A stretch of 64,000 bases of DNA from Marilutibacter spongiae (GCF_014145325.1 NZ_JACHTF010000002.1:186001-250000); one strand, 5' to 3'; positions 24,888 to 34,851 are shown, counted from the stretch's first letter. Numbers and translations: made by a program. The notes: generated by a model not told the origin, from the letters alone.

Positions 24888-26750
24888 ATGCCCGCCCCCG
24901 CATCGCAAGGCGGTTCCAAACCCAGCCTGCGCGAGCGCTTCGACGCGCTGCGCAACCTGCCGCCCTTCCTGCGGATGATCTGGGCCACCAGTCCCTCGCT
25001 CACCCTGATGACCCTCGGCCTGCGCCTGGTCCGCGCCTTCCTGCCGGTGCTGATGCTTTACGTCGGAAAGCTGATCATCGACGAGGTGGTCGCGCTGGTC
25101 GGTGGCGGCGTCGCGACCGGGTCGTTGGCCGACGCGATCGCCAGCCACCGCTTCGACACCCTGGTCGCGTTGCTGGCGGCCGAGTTCGGCCTGGCGATCG
25201 CATCGGACCTGATCGGCCGGCTGGTCAGCTATGGCGATGCGCTGCTTTCGGAGCTGTTCACCAACGCGACCAGCGTGCGCCTCATGGAACACGCCGCGAC
25301 GCTGGACCTGGAGGACTTCGAGGACCCCGACCTGCAGGACAAACTCGACCGCGCCCGCCGCCAGACCATGGGCCGGGTCAACCTGATGAGCCAGATCTTC
25401 GGCCAGGTGCAGGACATGATCACCGTGGCCAGCTTCGCCGCCGGCCTGCTCGTCTACGCGCCGTGGCTGATCGCCCTTCTCGCGGTGGCACTCGTCCCGG
25501 CGTTCATCGGCGAGTCGCACTTCAACGCACTGGGCTATTCGCTCAACTTCGCCTGGACGCCCGAGCGCCGCCAGCTCGAGTACGTCCGGCAGATGGGCGC
25601 CAGCGTCGAGACCGCGAAGGAGGTGAAGATCTTCAACCTCCATACCTTCCTGATCGAACGCTACCGCGAGCTGGCCGGTCGCTTCTTCCGCGCCAACCGC
25701 AAGCTGGCGCGGCGCCGGGCGTTCTGGGGCACCCTGCTGGCCGCGCTCGGCACGCTGGGTTACTACGTCGCCTACGCCTACATCGCCTGGCGCACCGTCA
25801 GCGGCGACTTCAGCATCGGCGACCTGACCTTCCTGGCCGGCAGCTTCCTGCGCCTGCGGCAGCTGCTGGAAGGCCTGCTGGTCGGCTTCTCGCAGGTTGC
25901 CGGCCAGGCACTCTACCTGGACGACCTGTTCTCGTTCTTCGCGATCCGGCCGGAGATCGCCACGCCGCCGCAGCCGCGCGACGTGCCGCAGCCCATCCGG
26001 CGAGGCTTCGTGTTCGAGAACGTCGGCTTCCGCTACCCGGACGCGGACACGTGGGCGCTGCGCGGGCTCGACTTCGAGCTTCGCGCCGGCGAGGTGCTGG
26101 CGCTGGTCGGCGAGAACGGCGCGGGCAAGACCACCCTGGTCAAGCTGCTGGCACGTCTCTACGACCCCGACGAGGGCCGCATCCTGCTGGACGGCCACGA
26201 CCTGCGCGAATACGACCTGGACCAGTTGAGGGCCAACATCGGCGTGATCTTCCAGGATTTCGTCCGCTACCACCTCACCGCCGGCGAGAACATCGGCGTG
26301 GGCCGGATCGAAGCCATGGACGACGCGGGCCGCATCCGCGACGCCGCCGCGCGCGCGATGGCCGACGCGATGATCGCCGGCCTGCCCCAGGGCTACGACC
26401 AGGTCATCGGCCGACGTTTCAAGACCGGCGTGGACCTGTCCGGTGGGCAGTGGCAGAAAATCGCCATCGCCCGCGCCTACATGCGCGATGCGCAGGTGAT
26501 GATCCTCGACGAACCCACCGCCGCGCTGGACGCGCGCGCCGAGTTCGAGGTGTTCCAGCGTTTCAAGGAACTGTCGGACCGCCGCACCGCGGTCCTGATC
26601 TCGCACCGCTTCAGCAGCGTGCGCATGGCCGACCGCATCCTGGTCCTGGCCGGGGGACGACTCGAGGCCAGCGGCACCCACGACGAACTGATGGCCGCCG
26701 GCGGCCGCTACGCGGAGCTGTTCGAGCTTCAAGCGGCGGGGTATCGGTGA
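24888..26750 (+). CDS. ABC-type exporter (fused permease-ATPase)
   Basis: 620 residues. Six membrane helices lie in the first 340 residues and a nucleotide-binding domain in the rest: Walker [10 protein letters not shown] near 410, Q-loop IFQDFVRYH, signature LSGGQWQK, Walker [14 protein letters not shown]-loop [12 protein letters not shown]. The half-transporter would work as a homodimer and export lipids, peptides or drugs; the substrate is not evident. The signature contains QWQK rather than the common QRQR, seen in some lipid and peptide exporters. An AGGAAGG site precedes the ATG. Its stop codon lies inside the left arm of the following repeat. Confidence 0.88.
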   Translation: MPAPASQGGSKPSLRERFDALRNLPPFLRMIWATSPSLTLMTLGLRLVRAFLPVLMLYVGKLIIDEVVALVGGGVATGSLADAIASHRFDTLVALLAAEFGLAIASDLIGRLVSYGDALLSELFTNATSVRLMEHAATLDLEDFEDPDLQDKLDRARRQTMGRVNLMSQIFGQVQDMITVASFAAGLLVYAPWLIALLAVALVPAFIGESHFNALGYSLNFAWTPERRQLEYVRQMGASVETAKEVKIFNLHTFLIERYRELAGRFFRANRKLARRRAFWGTLLAALGTLGYYVAYAYIAWRTVSGDFSIGDLTFLAGSFLRLRQLLEGLLVGFSQVAGQALYLDDLFSFFAIRPEIATPPQPRDVPQPIRRGFVFENVGFRYPDADTWALRGLDFELRAGEVLALVGENGAGKTTLVKLLARLYDPDEGRILLDGHDLREYDLDQLRANIGVIFQDFVRYHLTAGENIGVGRIEAMDDAGRIRDAAARAMADAMIAGLPQGYDQVIGRRFKTGVDLSGGQWQKIAIARAYMRDAQVMILDEPTAALDARAEFEVFQRFKELSDRRTAVLISHRFSSVRMADRILVLAGGRLEASGTHDELMAAGGRYAELFELQAAGYR

Positions 26751-26916
26751 TTCGTGATTGGGGATTGGGGATTGGGGATTGGGGATTGGGGATTGGGGAT
26801 TGGGGATTGGGGATTGGGGATTGGGGATTGGGGATTGGGGATTGGGGATTGGGGAATGGGGAATGGGGAATGGGGAATGGGTTGCGTGGGTCCCCACGAA
26901 TCACCAATCACGAATC
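26749..26916. repeat. Heptamer tandem repeat flanked by 13-bp inverted repeats
   Basis: Thirteen GGGATTG units (26761-26851) run directly into four GGGAATG units (26852-26879), a total of 17 heptamers in 119 nt. The tract is bounded by GATTCGTGATTGG (26749-26761) and its exact reverse complement at 26904-26916. The left arm includes the stop codon of the ABC exporter; the right arm ends about 12 nt before the TAAAAT of the fpr promoter. Such a pure heptamer run is likely to vary in copy number between strains. Confidence 0.93.
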
Positions 26917-26927
26917 CCCAAATCGCG

Positions 26928-26933
26928 TAAAAT
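26928..26933 (+). promoter_or_regulatory. Probable -10 element of fpr
   Basis: TAAAAT lies 30 nt upstream of the fpr ATG. No good -35 is present at 16-18 nt; the position falls in the right arm of the heptamer element (26904-26916). Changes in that element could therefore affect fpr transcription. Confidence 0.4.
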
Positions 26934-26963
26934 AACGGCTTCGCTCCACGCCCCCACCCCGAC

Positions 26964-27773
26964 ATGTCCTCAGCCTTCGGCACTGAAACCGTGCTGGACG
27001 TCCGTCACTGGACGGACGACTACTTCAGTTTCACCACCACCCGCGACGACGGCTTCCGCTTCGACAACGGCCAGTTCGTGATGATCGGACTGCCGGTCGA
27101 GCAGGCCGACGGCAGCAGCAAGCCCCTGCTGCGCGCCTACTCGATCGCCAGCGCCAACTGGGAAGAGCAGCTGGAGTTCTTCAGCATCAAGGTGCCCGAC
27201 GGTCCGCTCACCTCGCGCCTGCAGCACGTCAAGCCCGGCGACGGCATCCTGATCGGCCGCAAGCCCACCGGTACCTTGCTGATCAGCGACCTGCACCCGG
27301 GACGCAACCTGTACCTGCTGGGCACCGGCACCGGTTTCGCACCGTGGCTGTCGATCATCAAGGACCCGGACACCTACGAACGCTTCGAGCGCGTGATCCT
27401 ATGCCACGGCGTGCGCAATGCGCAGGACCTCGCCTATCGCGACTACATCGTCAACGAGTTGCCGCACCACGAATTCCTCGGCGAGACCATCGCCCGGCAG
27501 CTGCGCTACTACCCCGCCGTCACCCGCGAACCCTTCGTCTTCGGCGGCAACGACCACCGCGGGCGCATGACCGACCTGATGGCCAGTGGGCAGATGATGC
27601 AGCACCTGGGCATCGAGGCGCTCGACCCCGAACACGATCGCGCCATGGTCTGCGGCAGTCCGCAGATGCTGGCCGACTTCCGCACCCTGCTGGACGGCCG
27701 CGGCTTCAGCGCCGCACCCCGCATCGGCACGCCCGGCCAGTACGTGTTCGAACGCGCGTTCGTCGAGAAGTAG
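26964..27773 (+). CDS. fpr: Ferredoxin/flavodoxin-NADP+ reductase
   Basis: 269 residues. FAD enzyme that exchanges electrons between NADPH and ferredoxin or flavodoxin. FAD-binding [10 protein letters not shown] is near residue 58 and the NADP-binding [13 protein letters not shown] near 113; the C-terminal [12 protein letters not shown] and the aromatic-containing end [10 protein letters not shown] follow the bacterial subclass I pattern. It is a single gene converging with the 27799 gene. Upstream DNA is a tandem-repeat tract (see 26749-26916). Confidence 0.95.
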   Translation: MSSAFGTETVLDVRHWTDDYFSFTTTRDDGFRFDNGQFVMIGLPVEQADGSSKPLLRAYSIASANWEEQLEFFSIKVPDGPLTSRLQHVKPGDGILIGRKPTGTLLISDLHPGRNLYLLGTGTGFAPWLSIIKDPDTYERFERVILCHGVRNAQDLAYRDYIVNELPHHEFLGETIARQLRYYPAVTREPFVFGGNDHRGRMTDLMASGQMMQHLGIEALDPEHDRAMVCGSPQMLADFRTLLDGRGFSAAPRIGTPGQYVFERAFVEK

Positions 27774-27798
27774 GCCTGCCCGCCGCGGGGTTCGGCGC

Positions 27799-28191
27799 TC
27801 AGGCGCCCCCGTACTGCAGCCAGACGCGCGCGGCGGCTTCGTCGCCGAACACGCGGAACGCGTAGCCGCGCTCGCGGGCGTGGATCTCGGCCACCTCGAC
27901 CTCGGGGATCTGCTCGGGATGGGATTCGACGTAGGCGACCCGCACGCCCTCGAAGCCCTGGTGCATCAGCGCGTCCACCAGTTGCGCGAGCTGCCCCGGC
28001 GGGGGCACTTCGCCGCTCATCTCGTCGACGACGAGCAGGCTTTCGGGCTCGACCCGGCGCACTTCGCCGGCGATCTCGAGCCAGTACCTGAGCGATGTCT
28101 CGAAGCTGCCGTTGGTGCCGGTGACGTGGGCGCGGAGCATCCCGCGCCCGGCGTCGTAGGCGATGGTGTACGGGCAGTCCCTGCCTCCCAT
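27799..28191 (-). CDS. Unknown protein, possibly STAS/SpoIIAA-like
   Basis: 130 residues from ATG 28191. I do not recognise a named family. The alternation YTIAYDAGRGMLRAHVTGTN, ESLLVVDEMSG, GFEGVRVAYVES suggests an alpha/beta fold of the SpoIIAA/STAS-like kind; no cysteine pair or catalytic motif stands out. It lies 10 nt downstream of the glutathione peroxidase stop, so it is probably the second gene of that operon. The fold call is an inference from pattern only. Confidence 0.6.
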   Translation of the reverse strand: MGGRDCPYTIAYDAGRGMLRAHVTGTNGSFETSLRYWLEIAGEVRRVEPESLLVVDEMSGEVPPPGQLAQLVDALMHQGFEGVRVAYVESHPEQIPEVEVAEIHARERGYAFRVFGDEAAARVWLQYGGA

Positions 28192-28201
28192 GCCGGCCGC
28201 C

Positions 28202-28687
28202 CTAGGCGGCCAGCGCGGCGCGGACGTCGGCGGCCAGGGAGGCCGGCTTGTCGGTCGGTGCGTAGCGCTTGATGACGTGGCCGTCGCGACCGACCAGGAA
28301 CTTGCTGAAGTTCCACTTGATCGCATCGATCCCGAGGAAGCCGCCCTTCTCGTCCTTGAGCCACTTCCACAGCGGATGGGCGCCGTCGCCATTGACGTCG
28401 ACCTTGGCGTACATCGGGAACGTCACGTCGTAGGTCAGCGAGCAGAAGTCCTTGATCTCGGCCTCGTTGCCCGGTTCCTGGTGGCCGAACTGGTCGCACG
28501 GGAAGCCCAGGACGACCAGGCCCTGCGGCCCGAACTCCCGCCAGAGCTTCTCCAGGCCCTCGTACTGGGGCGTGAAACCGCACTTGGACGCGACGTTGAC
28601 GACCAGCAGCACCTTGCCGCGGTAGGCATCGAGCGACTGCTCCTGTCCGTCGATGTCGACGGCATTGAAATCGAAGGCGGTGGCCAT
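28202..28687 (-). CDS. btuE: Glutathione peroxidase-type thiol peroxidase
   Basis: 161 residues. It reduces hydroperoxides with glutathione or thioredoxin. NVASKCGFTPQY places the peroxidatic cysteine at Cys36; GFPCDQFGHQEPG provides Gln66, and KWNFSKFLVGRDG supplies Trp125 and Asn126 of the catalytic tetrad. A further cysteine at 82 could be the resolving residue. No signal peptide. It leads a two-gene operon with the unknown 27799-28191 gene. Confidence 0.93.
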   Translation of the reverse strand: MATAFDFNAVDIDGQEQSLDAYRGKVLLVVNVASKCGFTPQYEGLEKLWREFGPQGLVVLGFPCDQFGHQEPGNEAEIKDFCSLTYDVTFPMYAKVDVNGDGAHPLWKWLKDEKGGFLGIDAIKWNFSKFLVGRDGHVIKRYAPTDKPASLAADVRAALAA

Positions 28688-28766
28688 GCGGGCGCTTCCT
28701 GTGTCCGGGACAAGGCCACAGCATAGCGCCCCGGCCGGCTTCGCGGACCCCGCGGACCCCGCGGAC

Positions 28767-28795
28767 GCGAACGCCGGGACGTGCCCGGCGTTCGC
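28767..28795. terminator. Strong hairpin without T-run between TonB receptor and peroxidase
   Basis: GCGAACGCCGGG-ACGTG-CCCGGCGTTCGC is a perfect 12-bp stem with a 5-nt loop, 28 nt past the receptor stop (minus strand). There is no T tract, so it may be a weak terminator, an mRNA-stabilising end or a transcription block. Next to it is a 9-bp direct repeat (CGCGGACCC, nearly three copies, about 28742-28766). Confidence 0.5.
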
Positions 28796-28822
28796 TGCAC
28801 CATCCGTCCGGGGTGCCCCCGG

Positions 28823-31138
28823 TCAGAACGCGGCCTTGAACTCCACGCCGACCACGCGCGGCTCGTTGATGAAGCCGGTGAGGTTGTTGAAGTCGATGCC
28901 GCCGACGGCCTGGACTTCGTCGAGGATGTTGCGGCCGAACAGGGCGACGTCGTACTTGCCGTAGGCCCAGTTGTAGCCCAGGCGCAGGCCGCCTTCCACC
29001 AGCGGCTTGCCGGTGAACTCCCTGGAGTCGTACAGGAAGTAGTTCACCTCGCTGCGGTACGACCAGTCGGTGAAGGCGTAGAACTCGCCCGTCTCGCCCA
29101 TCGGCACGCCCCAGCGCAGGGTCAGGTTGTGCGTCCACTTGGGCGCCTGCGGGAGGGCGTTGCCGTCGATCAGGGCCCGGCCGGTGCCGTCGAGCGGGTC
29201 GGTCACGGTGCAGGCCGCGCATACCGACACGGCGAGGTCGTCGTCCTTGATCTCGGTGTCGTTGTAGCTGCTGCCCACGGTCAGCAGCAGACCGTCGGTC
29301 AGGTAGGCCTGGAAGTCGACCTCGAAGCCCTGGCCGGTGCTGCGCTCGGCGTTGAGCAGGATGTTGGCATTCGACGCGCCGCCCACCGCGGTCAGCTGCT
29401 GGTCCTTGACCTCGTAGTAGAACAGGCCGGCGTTGAGGCGCGCGCGGCGCTCCCACAGGTCGGCCTTGACGCCGACCTCGAACGAGGTGGAGGTTTCCGG
29501 ATCGGCCACCGATTTGGCGTTGAACGCACCCGCGGACTGGATGCTGCTGCCGCGGTAACCCGTGGCGACGCGGCCGTAGAGCTTGACGTCATCGCTCAGC
29601 GCGTAGGTACCCGACAGGTCCCAGCTCAGCTTCTTGTCCTCGGGCGAGGCCGACAGGTCGCCGTCGGGCTCGAGCGCGGCCAGCTGGTCCAGGGTGCACT
29701 TGCCCTCGAGTACGCAGGGCACGAAGCCGGTGTTCCAGTATTCCTCGACCGTCAGCTCCTTCTCGTCCCAGGTGTAGCGCAGGCCGCCACGCAACTGGAA
29801 CGCGGGGCTGACATCCCACGTCGCCGCGGCGAACAGGGCCCAGGAGTCGTTGGTCTGGCGCACGCGCTGGTAGCCGTCCTGCGCGCCACCGTTGAGCGAG
29901 TCGTAGCTGAAGCTCTCGACGTCGTAGTCCTCGGCGAAATAGAACAGGCCGGCCTGCCAGTTGAAGGCGGTGCCGTTGTCCGATTCCAGGCGGATTTCCT
30001 GCGTCCACTGCGAGTGGTCGGGGATGCCGTCGGCGGTTTCCGAGGCGAAGGGGATCACGCCCGGACCCGAGTCGGGCAGGAACGAGGCGCCGTAGCCGCC
30101 GTCGACGTCGCCGCGGCTGTACGTCTCCACCGACTCGTAGCCGGTGATCGAATGCAGCGTATAGCCGCCCAGGTCCCAGCTCACGCGCGCGCTGGCGCCT
30201 TCGCTGTCGAGCTCGGAATGGTTGTAGCCGTCCAGCGACACCTTGTCCTCGTCGAAGCCATCGACCAGGTCGTTGCTGCCCGGCTTGAAGATATTGGCGC
30301 GGAACAGGCGGGCGGTGCCGTTGAGATGGCGCGCGTGCACGTTGAGCAGGGCCTGGAAGTCGTCGCCCTCGTACAGGGCCTGCACGCGCGCGGCGGATTC
30401 GTCGTAGCCCTCGAAGCCGTCGTTGGGGCCGTCGAAGGTGTTCTCCACCCAGTCGTCGCGGCGCTGGAACATCGCCGAGGCGCGCATGGACCAGCGTTCG
30501 CTGACGCCGCCACCGACCGCGCCCTCGAAGTTGAGCATGTTGTCGCTGCCGGCGCCGAGCTTGGCGTAGCCGTCCATGTCCTGGGAGGGGCGCACGGAGT
30601 CGAACTTCACCACGCCGGCCGGACTGTTGCGGCCGAACAGCGAGCCCTGCGGGCCGCGCAGCACCTCCACCTGCTCGAGGTCGAACATCGGGAAGCCCTT
30701 GAGGATCGGGTTTTCCTGAACGACGTCGTCGTAGACCAGCGACACCGGCTGCGAGGTGTTGAGACGGAAATCGGTGTTGCCGTAGCCGCGGATGTAGAAG
30801 CGCGGGAAGGCACGGCCGAAGGACGACTCGACGTTCAGGCTCGGCACGCGGCCCGACAGCACGCGGACGTCGCCGCCGCCGGAGTTGAGCACGTCGAGCT
30901 TCTGCGGGTCGACGGTGGTGATGGAGATCGGCACGTCCTGCGCGTTCTCGATCTTGCGCTGGGCGGTCACCATCAGGGTGTCCAGGGTCTTGGCATCGGT
31001 CGCGGCCGCGGGATCGACCGGCTCGGCGTCCTGCGCCAGCGCGGCGGTCGGCAGGGCCAGGACGAGGGCGGCGGCGACGGCGGCGGCCAGGGCATGGCGG
31101 GAAAGTCCGGGGCGGACCGGGGTGCGATGGGCAGTCAT
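28823..31138 (-). CDS. TonB-dependent outer-membrane receptor
   Basis: 771 residues from ATG 31138. A signal peptide (to about ALAQD, residue 37) is followed by a plug domain (TLMVTAQRKIENAQDVPISI as TonB-box region; FYIRGYGNTDFRLN; LEQVEVLRGPQGSLFGRNSPAG) and a 22-strand barrel ending in VVGVEFKAAF with terminal Phe. The plug is closest in style to the xanthomonad/sphingomonad receptors for carbohydrates, peptides or other organic nutrients, not to classic siderophore receptors. It lies 297 nt downstream of an exported amidohydrolase on the same strand. Confidence 0.93.
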   Translation of the reverse strand: MTAHRTPVRPGLSRHALAAAVAAALVLALPTAALAQDAEPVDPAAATDAKTLDTLMVTAQRKIENAQDVPISITTVDPQKLDVLNSGGGDVRVLSGRVPSLNVESSFGRAFPRFYIRGYGNTDFRLNTSQPVSLVYDDVVQENPILKGFPMFDLEQVEVLRGPQGSLFGRNSPAGVVKFDSVRPSQDMDGYAKLGAGSDNMLNFEGAVGGGVSERWSMRASAMFQRRDDWVENTFDGPNDGFEGYDESAARVQALYEGDDFQALLNVHARHLNGTARLFRANIFKPGSNDLVDGFDEDKVSLDGYNHSELDSEGASARVSWDLGGYTLHSITGYESVETYSRGDVDGGYGASFLPDSGPGVIPFASETADGIPDHSQWTQEIRLESDNGTAFNWQAGLFYFAEDYDVESFSYDSLNGGAQDGYQRVRQTNDSWALFAAATWDVSPAFQLRGGLRYTWDEKELTVEEYWNTGFVPCVLEGKCTLDQLAALEPDGDLSASPEDKKLSWDLSGTYALSDDVKLYGRVATGYRGSSIQSAGAFNAKSVADPETSTSFEVGVKADLWERRARLNAGLFYYEVKDQQLTAVGGASNANILLNAERSTGQGFEVDFQAYLTDGLLLTVGSSYNDTEIKDDDLAVSVCAACTVTDPLDGTGRALIDGNALPQAPKWTHNLTLRWGVPMGETGEFYAFTDWSYRSEVNYFLYDSREFTGKPLVEGGLRLGYNWAYGKYDVALFGRNILDEVQAVGGIDFNNLTGFINEPRVVGVEFKAAF

Positions 31139-31344
31139 GAGGGGTCTCGGCAAGGGTTTGTCGGGAGGACTGTCTGGGCGGGCGCCCCGGGCGCGGGAAT
31201 CCGGGCCGGGGCGGGTCGGCATTGCGGTCCGCCGCGTCCGGCGCGGGCATGCCCGTATGGGCGCGGGTGGACCGGGTTCTCGGGGACCGTCCCTTGACGG
31301 CCCGGGCGCGCATCGGCGCGCCGCGGCAGGTCGCGTGGCAGTCG

Positions 31345-31358
31345 GATGTTACAACATC
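31345..31358. promoter_or_regulatory. 14-bp palindrome upstream of the TonB receptor
   Basis: GATGTT-AC-AACATC, with a TTTAAC sequence beside it on the minus strand, in an otherwise GC-rich 297-nt gap between amidohydrolase and receptor genes. It is about 207 nt ahead of the receptor ATG and looks like a regulator operator. No promoter hexamers can be assigned with confidence, and the rest of this gap shows nothing clear. Confidence 0.4.
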
Positions 31359-31435
31359 GTTAAAGGAAGCGTACGAAGGCGTATGCAGGCCGCCCGGGGG
31401 GCCGGCCGCCGGCCCCGCCGCGACCGGTCCACGGC

Positions 31436-33511
31436 TCAGCGCGCCGTGGGCTGGAACCGGACCGGCGGGGCGAACGGTTCGATGCCGATGGCCTCGTGGA
31501 TCTCCGCGGGGTAGTAGACCCGGTCGCCCTGCAGCACGAAGGCCAGCTTGCGGATGTCGCGGATGTCGCGGGTCGGATCGCCGTCGACCAGGACCAGGTC
31601 GGCCTGCTTGCCGGGCGTGATCGAGCCGCGCTGGTCGAGCACGCGCGCGTAGCGCGCACCGTTCCAGGTCGCCGTCTGCAAGGCTTCGGACGGCGTCATC
31701 CCGGCCTGCACGTACAGCTCCAGCTCGCGCTGCAGGGTGAAGCCGACCATCTCGTCGGTGCCGGCGACCACCGGCACACCGGCCGCGTGCGCGCGGCCGA
31801 CGAACTCGACCAGCTTGGCGAAGCTGCGGTCGTAGCGCGCCCCGGTCGCGTCGTCGGGGATGTTCATTTCGCCGGCGCGGCGACTGCGCTGGATGTCGGG
31901 CGGCAGGTGGTCGGCGACCTCGGCGACGATCGGCGACATCTCGCCATCGCGCTGGTGCAGGAACTCGAAGGTGGCCAGGGTCGGGTCGATCACCACCCCG
32001 TGCTCGACCAGGCTGGCGATGAAGTCCCGCACCGGCGCACTGTCCAGGTCCAGGCCGTCGGTCTTTTCCGCGACCAGGTAGAAGCGCTCCAGCGTGCGGG
32101 TGTCGGTGGTGTCGGTGACGAAGAAGTTCAGCAGCAGCTGGTTGATGTGCTGGATCTCGTCGAAGCCGGCGTCGACGACGTCCTGCGCGCGCATGAAGGC
32201 CGGTACGTGGCCGCTGACCCGCAGGCCCTTGCCGTGTGCGTAGGCGACGGTGTCGGCGAGGATGGCCTTCGGGAACGAGTTGTAGATCTTGATCTGCGGA
32301 TAGCCGTTGGCCGCGTACCAGTCCACGGCCTTGCGCGCCCCCGCCAGGTCGCTGACGACGAAGCCGTTGCGCGCGGAGAAGTCGCTCTCGCCCTCGAGGA
32401 AGCCGGCGGCGACGATGCGCGGCATGATCAGCCTGCCCGCCTCCGCGTCGCGCTTGACCTGCTGCAGGGTGGCGTTGTCGTTGCCCATGTCACGCACGCT
32501 GGTCACGCCGGACGCGAGGTTGAGCCCGCCGTCCCAGCGGCCGACGTGGGCGTGGCTGTCGAACAGGCCGGGCAGCAGCACGCGACCGCCGGCGTCGACG
32601 ACCTGGTCGGCAGGGGCGCGCTCGCTGCCCGCGTCGCTGACCGAGACGATCCGCCCGGACCGGACCAGCACGTCGCTGGCTTCGCCCAGGCGCGCATGCT
32701 CGCTGTCGAACACGCGCGCGTTGCGGATCAGCAAGGTGCCGCCGGCCGGGTGCGCGAGGCGCCGGCGCAATTCCGCCAGCACGGTGCCCTCGGCCTTCTT
32801 CTGCCTGGCCTCGAGGTCGTCGGCACTGGACTGCCAGCCATCCTCGATGAGCTGGACCCAGCCGGGCGCGATGAAAGCGAACAGTCGCGGCGACTCGCCG
32901 GTGGTCGCCCAGGCGAAGGTCGGCGTCAGGCCGACGCCGGTCAGGGCCAGCAACTGGACCTTCCGCCGTTTCGCGCCCGCCCCGACATCGACCGTCTCGA
33001 CCGGCCGCATCGTCAGCGTCCCGCTGGGGATCAGCGGCAGGCGCCCGTCCAGGCGCCGGGACAGGGCCTGGATCGCCACCGACAGCGTCGCCGGTGTGCC
33101 GGCAAGCGGCGAGTACTGCCCTGCGCCCTCGACCGTCTGCCGGCCCTCGTCCGAGGTCGATTTCCAGCGGGCGATGCCATCGGCCAGGGTGAAGCGCTCG
33201 TCCACCGGCGCGCCGAAGGTCGAGGTCCCCTTGACCCGGTAGCTGTCGAAAGTGCCGTCGTCGGCCAGGGTGAAACGTTCCTTGAGCTCGGGCCCGCGCC
33301 CGTTGTCCTTGAACACGAAGTCGACGTCCACGGTGCCGTCGTCGGCACGCGTCACGACCTGTTCGCCGGCCTGGCGGCCGCCATCGACCAGGGCGACATA
33401 GCGCAACGTCTCGGCGGCGGAGGCATGCAGCGGCGTGGCGAGCGCGGCCAGGCAGAGCGCCGCCGCGATCGAGGAAAGCCCCCTGGAGGTGGAAACAGCA
33501 CGGCTCGGCAT
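31436..33511 (-). CDS. Exported metal-dependent amidohydrolase
   Basis: 691 residues from ATG 33511, which has an AAGGAG site; a longer frame upstream lacks support. A signal peptide (about 1-32, ends LHASAAE) is followed by a domain of about 220 residues of unknown type, then an amidohydrolase barrel from about 270. Metal-binding motifs: FDSHAHVG, a lysine in YPQIKIYNS that may be carbamylated, SGHVPAF, EIQHINQ and VAGTDEM. The C-terminal ITPGKQADLVLVDGDPT closes the composite domain. Family members include Pro-Xaa carboxypeptidases and imidazolonepropionase-like enzymes; the substrate is not determinable. Probably works in the periplasm with the downstream TonB receptor. Confidence 0.82.
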   Translation of the reverse strand: MPSRAVSTSRGLSSIAAALCLAALATPLHASAAETLRYVALVDGGRQAGEQVVTRADDGTVDVDFVFKDNGRGPELKERFTLADDGTFDSYRVKGTSTFGAPVDERFTLADGIARWKSTSDEGRQTVEGAGQYSPLAGTPATLSVAIQALSRRLDGRLPLIPSGTLTMRPVETVDVGAGAKRRKVQLLALTGVGLTPTFAWATTGESPRLFAFIAPGWVQLIEDGWQSSADDLEARQKKAEGTVLAELRRRLAHPAGGTLLIRNARVFDSEHARLGEASDVLVRSGRIVSVSDAGSERAPADQVVDAGGRVLLPGLFDSHAHVGRWDGGLNLASGVTSVRDMGNDNATLQQVKRDAEAGRLIMPRIVAAGFLEGESDFSARNGFVVSDLAGARKAVDWYAANGYPQIKIYNSFPKAILADTVAYAHGKGLRVSGHVPAFMRAQDVVDAGFDEIQHINQLLLNFFVTDTTDTRTLERFYLVAEKTDGLDLDSAPVRDFIASLVEHGVVIDPTLATFEFLHQRDGEMSPIVAEVADHLPPDIQRSRRAGEMNIPDDATGARYDRSFAKLVEFVGRAHAAGVPVVAGTDEMVGFTLQRELELYVQAGMTPSEALQTATWNGARYARVLDQRGSITPGKQADLVLVDGDPTRDIRDIRKLAFVLQGDRVYYPAEIHEAIGIEPFAPPVRFQPTAR

Positions 33512-33776
33512 CGCGGATCTCCTTGTGGCGACGTGCGCCGCGATGGCCCGGGGCTCGCGGCGATCTCGATGTCCCCGGGAGGGTCCGCGGGGCCGGGCGG
33601 CATGTGCGTCCCAACATGCAACAAGCCCGGGGCGCCGGCAAGGGCCCTTCGGGGGAGTGCCGGGCGCCATGGGGGGCGCTGCGCGACCGCGCGCCGGGCA
33701 GGTCCCCTGCCCCGCCACGCCGCTGCCGGTCACGTCTGCATGGCACCTGGCCCGGCGGCGGGCCAGCGGTCCGACG

Positions 33777-34589
33777 CTACGGCGGCGGGGGCGCGCAGGC
33801 CGCCAGCGGCAGGTTGAGCGACTGCCAGCCGCGACCGTCCTCGATCGACTCGGCGAACAGGACCAGGCCGAGCGTCGCCGGGTCTGCGCCCTTGGGGAAT
33901 TCGAGCATGGTCTCGCCGACCACGGGCGCCTTGCCCACCGCCCAGGGTCCTTCCAGTACGCGCACCACGCGGTCATGGCGCAGGGTGCGGCCCTGGTTCT
34001 CGCCCGCCCGGACCTCGGTGCTGAGGCCATCCTGGTACAACGCCAGCCAAAGCATCCCGCTACCGGCAGGCACCCCTGCCACCGGCTCGGCCTTGATGCC
34101 GACCCGGACCCGGCCGTCCGCCGGCACCGCCCGCATCACCAGCGAGACCGGGGCCGGCTGCCCCTTCGCGGTCCGCAGGGCGCGACGGGCGTCGCCTTCG
34201 TCGCGCCAGTCCACCCGGGTGTCGGCGCCGATCATCACCTGGGGCGTGAACACCGTCGTCCCGTTGTCGAGCTTCACCCGCGCGCGCTGGCGCCGCGTGT
34301 GCGCGGCCGCGCCGAAGCGGTCGATCCAGCCGATGTCGTCCCAATAGTCCACGTGGAAGGCCAGGATCGAGGTCGCGGCGGCGTCCTCGCGGGCGGCCAG
34401 CCGCGAAAGCCAGGCGTCCGCGGGCGGGCAGCTGTTGCAGCCTTCGGAGGTGTAGAGCTCCACCAGGGGCACGACCGGCGGCCCGCTGGCGACGTCGCAG
34501 GCCGTTGCCGCCCGGACCGGCGACGTACCGGCCTGGAGCAGGCAGGCGACGGTCAATACCGCGACGGCGGTCGCGCTGGGATGCTTCAT
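33777..34589 (-). CDS. DUF1223 thioredoxin-like exported protein
   Basis: 270 residues from ATG 34589. A signal peptide (about 1-25, ending SPVRA) precedes VELYTSEGCNSCPPADAWLS, with a CxxC pair in thioredoxin-like context, then AFHVDYWDDIGWIDRF, and TVFTPQVMIGADTRVDW. These are the standard blocks of DUF1223, an uncharacterised exported thioredoxin-fold family. Function unknown; redox activity is plausible from the CxxC. Separated by 265 nt from the downstream amidohydrolase. Confidence 0.88.
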   Translation of the reverse strand: MKHPSATAVAVLTVACLLQAGTSPVRAATACDVASGPPVVPLVELYTSEGCNSCPPADAWLSRLAAREDAAATSILAFHVDYWDDIGWIDRFGAAAHTRRQRARVKLDNGTTVFTPQVMIGADTRVDWRDEGDARRALRTAKGQPAPVSLVMRAVPADGRVRVGIKAEPVAGVPAGSGMLWLALYQDGLSTEVRAGENQGRTLRHDRVVRVLEGPWAVGKAPVVGETMLEFPKGADPATLGLVLFAESIEDGRGWQSLNLPLAACAPPPP

Positions 34590-34851
34590 CGGGTCGACAA
34601 TTCCTGCGAAAACACGGCCATATGCTCCGATCTTGATCCGACAGGCCCCATTGCGCCGCCTTCCCGGCGTGGACACGCCCATGTAAGCGCGCCCTCGCCC
34701 CGTTCATGAAGGGCCACTTCCCCGCGCGAACGGGGAACCAATCGTCCCGTGGACCGGTTCGCGCCGGGATGCCGGCAGGTTACGCACCGTGCGTGCATGG
34801 CTTTCGTCATGGGATCGTCTCGTGTTCATCCGTTAGGCTGGGGGCTGACTC

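Noticed and set aside
26757-26916. CRISPR array
   Set aside because: The heptamer tract has no spacers; units are contiguous and only 7 bp long, and no cas gene is near.
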